From Pseudogymnoascus destructans (lineage: Eukaryota; Ascomycota; Leotiomycetes; Thelebolales; Thelebolaceae), in NCBI RefSeq assembly GCF_001641265.1, contig NW_020167530.1:372001-436000 (forward strand): DNA of 64,000 nucleotides. The letters run 5' to 3'. Made by a program: the position numbers and the translations under genes. Below the pieces are notes generated by a model. It did no database searches and was not told the origin of the DNA. It was given only the letters and a program-made list of their open reading frames with translations. Below, piece after piece: positions 55,731 to 64,000 of this stretch. Each line of letters begins with the position of its first letter. Position 1 is the stretch's first letter.

Positions 55731-55927
55731 TGTTACGATCGCTACTTACGACTGCTAGCGATTAGGGCAACAAGTACCCATAGTAGCCACTAAGGTTACA
55801 GGAAACTGCTAAGCGTACAGCTGTATATAATGAGGGATAGCCTTACTTCCTTCCTTTCTACTTCTTCTCTCTTTAGATTCAATCTAGCTTCCGGACTGGC
55901 TTCTTGACCTCCATGACCATCGTAACA
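55731..55927. mobile_element. LTR-like unit (197 bp) bounded by TGTTACGATCG...CGTAACA
   Basis: Starts TGTTACGATCG and ends CATCGTAACA, an 8-10 bp inverted terminal match with TG/CA ends typical of Ty3/gypsy LTRs. No clear target duplication (GATGG left, GGTAG right) and no adjoining pol frame, so it is probably a solo or truncated LTR. Confidence 0.5.
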
Positions 55928-58181
55928 GGTAGCCATCTTCTTGGTCTCATCTGCCTTGTCATTGAATTCAACTACCTAGGGGTGGACATGACATCTAGGG
56001 ATGTTAAACTCAGCCAAGACCAGGCTGACTTTAGGGAGAGGGGCAGTTAGAGTAAGGTAGGAAGACATTGTAATTAGTAATAGTTAAAGTAAGAGTTGAA
56101 GAAGTTGATATTATAAGAAGAAAGGAAAGGCATGAAGAGGAATAAGGCAAGTAGAAATAGGGGTATTCTTACTATGAATCACTTCTTATTAAGTGATTCA
56201 TTTCTACTATTATGAATCTTACTCTACTATGAATCACTTTATCAATTTGGCCCGTTTCATGATTGTGGGGTTGCTAGAGCGGTTTGCTGGGGTTTGCTTA
56301 CGTAACCGCTTACAAATCAGGGGTGTCCTCGATGTCGTTCGCTTAGTATTCGGACACCAGTGTTCGTATGTAGGCACGGCAGCAAGACATCCCCACAGCG
56401 TATGTTAGCAGCAACGGGAACCACTCACCCACCGTTCCCGCCCTGTATCCTGCCGCCGCCTCACCGTTGTTGTCTCACTGCTACCCCGCCTTCACCAGAC
56501 ACAGCAGGAGGTTCACAGTAACCTAACCACCCATCACCCGGTTTAGCAAGCATCTCTCTACTCCTCCGCCTCGTTGTCTCGAGATACCCCGCCTCTGCGC
56601 TACACCACACCACACAGCATACAGCACAGCACAGCAGCTACCTTAGAGTATGTCCGTCCCGGGAAGTATAAAAGCTTACTGCAACCGGGATGGAGACGAT
56701 TTAGTGCTGGCTGTCCTGGTGCGGTAGGACGACGGAACGGGGTGCGACGCCGTTGGTGTCTCACCCACTGCACTCTGCTGTACTCTGCTGTGATGAGCTG
56801 GGCTGGGGTTGGGTGAGGTGGGATGGGGTGTGCGAGGACCTCGCGGCCGCTGCTGCCGGAATGGGAACAGGTGAGGAGGGGAGGGGCTGGGTGTGAGAAG
56901 GTTAAGAGAGTGAGGTGAGGAGGTGAGGAGGGGAGGGGCTGGGTGAGGAGAGGAGGGGGGAGTATCGCTGGATGAGAGACGAGGTTGAGTATGCGGCCGG
57001 TTTCGTTGGTGTGGTTGTGGTGGTGAGGTTGGGTGGGAGAGGAGAGGTGATGTTGGAGAGGGCTGTGGGCTGTTTCGTCGAGTTAGGGAATTGTTCTTAG
57101 AGATTGTGGAGTAGAGCAGCTGTGATCGACCTGGGCACCTCTGCTGAATTAAGGTAGGTCGACGGTCGTAGTTATTTTACAGCATCTCCATTACACCCCT
57201 TTAGATGCTAACCCCAATCTACACGACATCACAGTACACACCAGCAGGACCGAAGAGAGGATATGAGAACTCCCTTCCCTCTCTTGAAAACTCAACACAC
57301 CATAGTTATCATATCTTCATCTCATATGCGAGACCTGTTCCTGCGCCGCTGGTTCAATAGGCAGGGTGGAGATGTTTCTTGGTGCACACCCCGATCGTAG
57401 AGGTTGGTGGGAGGCCGCTGATGAGGATGGATTGTTGGCGGTGCTGGTGGTGGCGAGAGGGGTTGTTGTTGTAGGGCTGTGCTAGAGGGAGTGCTGGATT
57501 TGCTGTTGTGTTGCATGATGCTTGGAGGGAGGTGGATATGATAACTGGTTTAGAGGTGTTACAACGCAACTGGCTTCAGCAAGGTTGCTTGGTTAGAAAC
57601 GAAATAGACTTTTACCGCGCTGGTGGAAGGAGGGTTTTTACCTTGTATCAAACATACAGCAATTGCTCTATCCTCTCTTCTCAACCTCACAGGGAAGCAC
57701 TCTGGACGGTTTAGAGCCATATAAAGTACCCACCACCACCTCCCTCACCACCTCCCACCTCCCATAGGCATCTACATCCTCATATATCCCAACCCACCTA
57801 GCCCTTGCATATCTCTTTTATAGTAACATTATCCGCTCTCAGAGCCAACCTCGCAAATGCCAGATCTGTAAATGGGGGTGGCGGCTGCGTGGAGATGAGA
57901 TGGGATGGGGATGCTTCGGTGTTTGGTATCGAGATTTGAGGTTTTCGGTGTCTCGACGCGGAACTTGGGTGATGTGGTATCAGCCGACGCCGATGGCGAG
58001 TGGTGAAAAACAGCGGCGGGTGGGATGAAGGTTGGGATGTAATATAAGCTTATCTGAATAGCCAAATCGTTGCGAGGGTTTGACGTGGTGGGGTTTGTTT
58101 AAATGGCGGGGTTCCCCAGCGGCAGTCTCTCACTTTCTTGGGTTCAACCTTCTCCGTCTCATACCATTTGGAATCTTCAGA
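55928..58181. other. Intergenic region, no gene recognised
   Basis: AT-rich to about 56.25 kb, with ATGAATCACTT repeats at 56168-56240, then normal composition. No ORF has splice or domain support. No tRNA was recognised. Confidence 0.4.
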
Positions 58182-58835
58182 ATGAACGCCTCTAGTATCT
58201 GCCCGTTACTCGCCGCCGCCGCCCTGGTCGGTTTGGCAGCGGCTAAGTCCAAAATCAAGATCGGTAAGCCATCCCCCAGGTGATGATACAGAGAGAGACA
58301 CCCTAACACAACCGACAGTGCCCCTCGGAGACAGCATCACAGAAATCACCTGCTGGCGCACCTGTCTCTGGGACGACCTGCAAGCCGACGGTGTGACCAA
58401 CTCCTTCGAGTTCGTCGGCTCCATGACCAACAACGCGCAGAACTGCGAGGGCAATTCGGGCTGGGACATGCACCATCCATGAGGGTCACTCCGGCTACCT
58501 CGCCATCAACATCGCCAACACCAATCTCCAAGGCTGGCTCGCATCCGCGAAGCCGGATGTGGTTATGTTCATGCTCGGCACCAACGATGTTTCTCAGGGG
58601 AAATCAAGTACTGTCATCATGGCCTCCTACACTAAGATGGTGCAGCTGATGCGCGCGAGCAATCGAATATGAAGATCATGGCGAGAGCCCCCTCCCAATT
58701 CCACCACCGCAACGAATTCCCCCCTCCCCTTCCCCAAATAAACACAACCCCAGGTCGGACTCGTGATCCCCCTCGGCATCGGCTCCACCGCCGACATCCC
58801 CGCCCTCAACTCCGCCATCCCCTCCTGGGCTCGCC
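58182..58835 (+). pseudogene. Secreted SGNH/GDSL esterase (CE3 acetylxylan esterase-like), broken
   Basis: Exon 1 (58182-58263) encodes a signal peptide (SICPLLAAAALVGLAAAKS). An intron (58264-58318) leads to VPLGDSITEITCWRTCLWDD with the GDS nucleophile, then FVGSMTNNAQNCEGNSGWDM. A 4-bp duplication of CCAT (58473-58480) shifts the frame. The shifted frame continues GHSGYLAINIANTNLQGWLA and VVMFMLGTNDV (GTND block). A second indel occurs near 58663 (MRASN then MKIM), and a relic of VGLVIPLGIGSTADIPALNS follows. The final DxxH catalytic block is absent. Two independent frameshifts mark it as a pseudogene. The 3' end overlaps the convergent gene. Confidence 0.85.
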
Positions 58836-59630
58836 GCCTCTCCACCTGCACCATCTCTCACATAGCACCCACAAGCTCACTCCTGCCACGACCCTAAACA
58901 GCAAGGCCCTAACCAACATTTGGACCGCATGTCTTCCCAATCTATCCCCATACCAGACCAGTCCAGAGGCCCTCAGCACCTCATCTCCCTCGCCAAAATC
59001 CGCAATCCCGTCCACAACAGCGATCGCGACGGCGTAATCCACGCAGCGGAAGAAGGGGGAGAAATCAATAATCACGGGTGGCTGGGAATCCGAAAGCAGT
59101 ATATTCCCACTTAAATCCCCATGCACGAGCTGCGCTATCACTACGCCCACTTCCTTGCGTAAAGACAAGAGTTGCTCATACAACGGCGCCAGAGCAGGGA
59201 CCACAGCGACGGACTCCTCGCCCCATGCGATACGATCAGCCCTTGCCCAGGGATGCGTGCGTTTAAGAAACTCAGGCTCTGGGATCCCCGCGAGAGAGGC
59301 ATGGAAGTGCCGCGCTGCTGAAAACAGCACTTCCCAATGTCCGACAGGGTGGTCTGTGCCGGGACAGAACTGTGTCGCGGTCCAGTTCTCATAGACGTAA
59401 GAGCCGGTTGAGGCAAGGATGGGAGTGGGGATGGTAAAGTAAGCGGAAGGGGGAAGGAGGGAGAGGGTGTGGGATGTCCATTCTGCTTCTTCGGTGGGGG
59501 TGGGGGGGATGTGTTTGAGGACTGTGGTGCCGCAGAGGAAGGATTGTCCTTGGCCGCCGGCAAGGGGGGTGGGGGCGGTGATGAGGGAGAAGTCCTTGAG
59601 GACAGAGGAGGATGGGAGCGTGGGAGACAT
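58806..59630 (-). CDS. Aminoglycoside-phosphotransferase-fold (APH/TIGR02569-like) protein
   Basis: Frame from ATG 59630 (MSPTLPSSSVLKDFSLI) to 58806, 274 residues; an upstream in-frame ATG at 59783 looks less natural. A glycine loop PLAGGQGQSFLCGTTVLKHI lies near the N-terminus. NWTATQFCPGTDHPVGHWEV follows, then the catalytic loop LVHGDLSGNILL (HGD...N) and IIDFSPFFRCVDYAVA in place of DxD/DFG. This pattern matches the small-molecule kinase-like family annotated as TIGR02569 in actinobacteria and seen in fungi. Substrate unknown. The C-terminal 25 residues (basic, Arg/Trp-rich) overlap the esterase pseudogene and may not be original. Confidence 0.75.
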   Translation of the reverse strand: MSPTLPSSSVLKDFSLITAPTPLAGGQGQSFLCGTTVLKHIPPTPTEEAEWTSHTLSLLPPSAYFTIPTPILASTGSYVYENWTATQFCPGTDHPVGHWEVLFSAARHFHASLAGIPEPEFLKRTHPWARADRIAWGEESVAVVPALAPLYEQLLSLRKEVGVVIAQLVHGDLSGNILLSDSQPPVIIDFSPFFRCVDYAVAIAVVDGIADFGEGDEVLRASGLVWYGDRLGRHAVQMLVRALLFRVVAGVSLWVLCERWCRWRGGEPRRGWRS

Positions 59631-60592
59631 TGTTTTTGATGGCGAGGAGAGAGTAGATTGGGTTTTTTTGGAATGGAATACACGGCTGTGGTTTTTTTTA
59701 AAGTGGTGGTGTTGATGGTTGATGGATGTGTCATTCGGCGATGAGTAAATGCAGCGAGACCTTCCTGAAGACGAAAGTCGCAACGGTGGAGTTGAAATGC
59801 CTTACCGTTAGCCACTCTGCAATGCTTAAACTCAATTCCTACATAAATCAATCAGCACCAATCCATTTCCACGCCGAGGACGATGTTGTGACCTTAGGGC
59901 GGGCCGTCCCTAGGCGCCGCCTCTTGGCCGACCACTCGGCCGCCTACATTGGCGCAGCACAGCGATAAGAGACACAGCAAAGCTTACGACGCCGTCTCAC
60001 CCCATCATTCCAGCTGGCCTCTCTGAAACATCTCCGCCTCGACAATAGTGGCGATGGTAAGTCAGCCCTTTACTCTGTGCCGCTCGGCAGACACAAGGCT
60101 GGCTGGCTCTCATTTGCGGGCCCCTGTACCTATCAATGACGTAGAAAGGGTCGAGACCATCCCCGCAATTCTTTCAGCTCGAGGCTGAGAGACTGAGGCT
60201 GAGTTGTCCGCAGGGATTTATCTCCTCGGGTAGGCTGCAATTTTGGGCTGTACAGACTATATATATGATACGAGTTTTCTCCGAATATTCTCTGTTCATC
60301 TAGTGTACTTTTGTGAGAGATTGACGATATTGCTGCGACAACTGCGATAACTTCTGACAGGGCTCACCAAGGCCTAATCCAGGAACCACGGTGGAGACAC
60401 AGTGGAGACAACACATACAAACGATAAACGACATCAACCTCGAAAACAACCCCCCCTCGCCGCCAGTATCTCCCCTCCGCTCGCCCTGGTAACAGCGAGA
60501 GAGCTCATGTAGCCATCGCCACGTCGTCTCACCGTAAGCACCATCCCGCCCGCATCCCCATCGCCTAAATCTGACCCGCACCCAGCAAACAC
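59631..60592. other. Intergenic spacer with PLC promoter
   Basis: No gene recognised. Possible TATA-like ATATATATGATACG at 60259-60272. Confidence 0.4.
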
Positions 60593-63020
60593 ATGGCACC
60601 CCTCCCCCAACCCCACGGCGTCGCGCACAAACACCACCTCTCCTTCCACTCCCTCGTCTCAATGACAACCCTCATGGCTCCGACGCACCACCACACGGCG
60701 CCCTCGCCGCCTACTCTCCCTTACCTCTCGCACCCCGTGCAAGCGCACTTGAGGAAGATCTACACCTCGCTGTGCGGGGGGTCGCAGTTCGTTTCGCGCG
60801 AGGCGCTCGCGGCTTTCCTGAAGGATGTGCAGAGTCAGGATATTCCGCTGAGTGAGGATGTCGCGGAGTATACGTTTGCGGACTGGCTGGCGCTGTTGTG
60901 GATGAGGGGTGGGTTTGAGAGCGTGGGCGCGCTGGCGCGGAATACGGACTTGGGGAAGCCGATCAGCAGTTATTATATCAGCAGCAGCCATAATACGTAT
61001 CTGAGCGGGAACCAGCTTATGAGCAAGAGTACGACGGACGCTTATAAGAATGTGAGTCCCCGATCGGCTCGAGGACTTGGTGGGATGGGAAGGGGGGTAA
61101 AGTATATTTGTGCTAATGGATATATAGGTCCTCATCCGCGGCTGCCGATGCATTGAAATCGATGTGCATAACGGCGAGCCTGTGTCCGTTTCCTCCCGCC
61201 TTCCTCATATCACCGGCACCACCCCGTCTGATCTTGCTGTGTCTGCCATACAGGCGAAGAGAAAGTATAAGCGCATGTATAAAGCTGAGTACAAAGCGAA
61301 GCTCGGTTCCTTGAAGGGCAAGATTCCCTGGGGTCGGAGTGACGACAAAAAAGAGCACGCGGCCGCGGATGAGAAGTTGGGATCGGAACATATGTTTGGC
61401 CACAAGCAGACGGCGAACAATGTGCCGAGTATCAGTCGCGAGAAGACGAGCGACTCCGACAGCAGCAGCAGCAGTAGCGACGACGATTTGGAAGATGGGT
61501 CTGGAGAGAAGGGCGCGAGAGGTCGCTCGAGTTCGGTCTTAAAGGGGGAGCCGGTCGTGCTGCATGCCTGGACGTTAACGCGCGCCGTCGGCTTCCGCGA
61601 AGTGTGCCGCGCCGTGCGCGAGAGTGCGTTTCAGACAACGAACCTGCCACTCATTGTCAGCTTGCAAGTAGGTTGCGATGTGGATCAGCAGGAGGTTATG
61701 GTGCAGATCATGAAAGAGGAGTGGGCGGGCGTTCTTGTCGACGCCGCGCACCCGACCTGTCACCCAGAGGAACGCCTGCCGCATCTTGACGAACTACTGA
61801 ATAAGATCCTCATCAAGGTCAAGAGAAGCGCCGAGGTCCCACCAGCCGAGCCTCCGAGCTCCGATGTTAGCATGACTGCTAGCAGCAACCCCATCACGCC
61901 TTTGACAACAAGCACGACTGCAAGCACGACGCTCTCTTCGCGCCCCTCGACACTCACCCCCACCGCCACTATCTCTACACCCCTAACACCGACGACCTCC
62001 CATGACGCGCTCGACGCCCTATCGGTATCCTCACGTTCCCGCTCCCCATCCCTCTCCCGCTCTCCTTCCCGCTCCCCCGCCCCAAAGAACAAGGCGCGGA
62101 TCCACCCCTCCCTCTCCGCGCTGGGAATCTACACACACAGCTCTCACTTCTCATCCCTCACCGCCTCCTCCGCCTCGATCCCATCACACATCTACTCTCT
62201 CTCCGAAGGTGACATCCTCGAGCTCTTCGCCGCCTCGCCCAACGCCCTCCTAGCCCATAACCGGCGCTACATGATGCGCGCCTACCCCGCCGGCCACCGC
62301 ATCGACTCCTCCAACCCCGACCCCTCCGTCTTCTGGCGCAAAGGCATCCAGATGGCCGCCTTAAACTGGCAAGTCTGGGACCATGGCACCATGCTCAACG
62401 AAGCCATGTTCGCCGACTCGGACGGGTGGGTGCTGAAGCCGCCTGGGATGCGGGAGGGCGCCGAGGTCGCAGAGCTCGATGCGGTGGAGGGGAAGCTCAT
62501 GGACCTGCGGATCCGGGTTTTTGCGGCGCAGCGGATCCTGGGGGAGGAGGAGCTGCGCGCGCGCGTCAAGGTCGAGGTACATGCGGAGAGGGCGGGGGAG
62601 AAGGCGGGGGAGAAGGCGGGCGAGGAGTGGAAGAGGCATACGGAGACGAAGCGGGGCGCGAGCGTGGATTGGGAGGGGGAGCAGCTTGATTTCCTCGGGG
62701 CGGGGCCGGGAGTGGTGGAGGAGCTGAGTTTTGTCAGGTTAGTGGGCACTTCCGGGGGTGGATCTTTTCCTTGGGTGTGTGTCTTTGGGCATCACCACTT
62801 TTTGTTGGTGGGGGTGGAGACTTGTGGGGTTGCAGCAGGATGCTAATGGTGATGCAGGTTCCGTATTGAGGATGACGGCTTCACGGATACGCTGGCAGCG
62901 TGGGCTTGTGTGCGGCTTGATCGACTCCAGAATGGGTACCGGTTTTTGAAGCTGCGGGATGCGAAGGGGGCGGCGACGGATGGACTCCTGTTTATTGGCG
63001 TGGAGAAGGTGGAGCGCTGA
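60593..63020 (+). CDS. Phosphoinositide-specific phospholipase C (delta-like)
   Basis: Exons 60593-61051, 61128-62737 and 62858-63020 give 743 residues; later ATGs at 60662 and 60674 are alternative starts. A partial EF-hand-like helical region (VSREALAAFLKDVQ) precedes the X domain: PISSYYISSSHNTYLSGNQL with the catalytic His, and RGCRCIEIDVHNGEP. About 110 basic/Ser-rich residues then split the X domain before EPVVLHAWTLT, the second-His block, and NLPLIVSLQVGCD. After a Ser/Thr linker come the Y domain (HIYSLSEGDILELFAA, NRRYMMRAYPAGHRIDSSNP, WRKGIQMAALNWQVWD) and a C2 domain ending LLFIGVEKVER. It hydrolyses PIP2 to IP3 and diacylglycerol; calcium dependence is expected. Confidence 0.93.
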
Positions 63021-64000
63021 GGATAAAGGCCAGGAGGAAAGGGGCTTCGGACACAAGGAAGAGCTGGCGAATGGATCTGAAGGGCGTACCGCCATAGTGA
63101 TGTAGCATAATCTGGGTACCATACCTTTCCGTCAAATTTCGACCGATTTTATTACAACGCACAAGTGCGAAGCCCTCTCTGCGGCAGAGCCCTTCATACG
63201 ACCCCGTTCTCGCACTAAGTGCGCGTTTCAGCGAACCAGCAGCTGCAGATCTCCAGTGCATGTCGCTGACTTCTACAGCGTAGCATTGCCATCCATGATG
63301 ACAGGGTGCCTACCGAAGGGTTGTGGCTCCATCAAGCCATTCCACTCGAAGCCCCTAGAACTTAATGCCAGGCCCGAGTTACTGTAGACGGCTAACCGAG
63401 GAGGGTGCCAATCTCTGGCGACATGAAGTACAGACAAGGGAAAACAGGAGGGTGTGTGAAGCTAACCGCCGACACTCATCCCATCGTTCTGACTTGTCAT
63501 ATATGTGATGGATCGGCAGCGGGAGGAGGAGCGATGTATTCTATCATACAGTAGTATTCCGATGCGATGCTCCGTGGGATGTCTTACAATGCGTCAGGTA
63601 GCACAAGGGAGCGGTTCGGGGCGGAGTCTTCTCACAAATGCAGGAAGTGGGGGGGGGGAGGGTGTCAAAAGCCAATGTGCATGCGCAAGATGGTGCACTA
63701 ATGGGATTGTTGGCATGCAAGATCGGAAGCCTCCTCCGCGATAGTCCAGTAGCTACATCAGACTCGTCTATACGGACGGCTGAGCGGTATTATGGGGGCC
63801 TCAGCCCGCGTCAGGCCCATCGTAGCTCCGAGACTTCAAGGAGATGTTGAGCCGAAGGCGTAGAGATGGCAATCCCTAGTTAGGCACCGCCGGTTGAATC
63901 GAAAAGCCTCAGTCGAGCATCTGCAGACCCTAACGGGACAATCTTTTCGCTGGGAATCTCCTCTCCTAGTCAACCAGTTGCAGGCCCCCAAGGGACAGTC
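63021..64000. other. 3' flank and spacer, no gene recognised
   Basis: No ORF with domain or splice support and no tRNA or rRNA signature seen. A G-run lies at 63648-63660. Confidence 0.4.

Overview
This window is chromosomal DNA of a filamentous ascomycete (Pezizomycotina). Short GT-AG introns of about 45-130 nt with CTAAC or CTGAC branch points interrupt most genes. The gene set is fungal: a hacA-type bZIP gene, Csm3/Swi3, an Mzm1 LYR protein, Ski2, a fungal phospholipase C and an importin. Transposon relics carry C-to-T type stop codons (CGA to TGA, CAA/CAG to TAA/TAG), as expected from repeat-induced point mutation (RIP), a Pezizomycotina trait. I cannot name the genus.

Layout. 0-4.4 kb is transposon debris: a 2.6 kb set of palindromic repeats abutting a truncated pogo/Fot1 transposase. 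4.9-11.2 kb is a compact block: MZM1 (-), ZUO1 (+), HER2/GatA (-) and a secreted YHR202W-like metallophosphoesterase (+). 11.2-15.3 kb has no recognisable gene and many mini- and microsatellites. 15.4-29 kb holds a SWIRM protein (+), CSM3 (-), NDUFA8 (+), SKI2 (+), a Did2-like ESCRT-III gene (-) and hacA (+), with a 12-bp satellite between the first two. 30-40.4 kb holds a 163-bp TA-flanked MITE, an uncharacterised Ser/Pro-rich gene (-), a putative Cys-finger regulator (-) and an SXM1/NMD5 importin (-). 40.9-43.6 kb is a nested transposon island: pogo tail, pseudokinase fragment, copia 5' end and pogo terminal repeat. 44-51.1 kb holds a broken F-box gene (+), a DUF255/SPATA20-like gene (-) and a secreted CAP/PR-1 gene (-). 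52.9-56.2 kb is AT-rich, RIP-degraded DNA with a pogo C-terminus, a long hairpin and an LTR-like unit. 58-63 kb holds a broken CE3/SGNH esterase (+), an APH-fold kinase-like gene (-) and phosphoinositide phospholipase C (+). 63-64 kb shows no gene.

Function. The intact genes are mostly housekeeping and do not form one pathway: mitochondrial (MZM1, HER2, NDUFA8), ribosome/RNA (ZUO1, SKI2), replication fork (CSM3), endosome (Did2-like), nuclear import (SXM1/NMD5), ER stress (hacA) and lipid signalling (PLC). The best regulatory feature is the hacA Ire1-type non-conventional intron: a 7-nt loop on a GGAC/GTCC stem and a 20-nt excision that restores a second coding frame. I found no convincing undescribed enzymatic system. 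The most unusual structures are the nested transposon/pseudokinase island and the palindromic repeat complex at the left edge. Exons were derived by eye from splice consensus, reading phase and remembered family patterns; no alignment was run.
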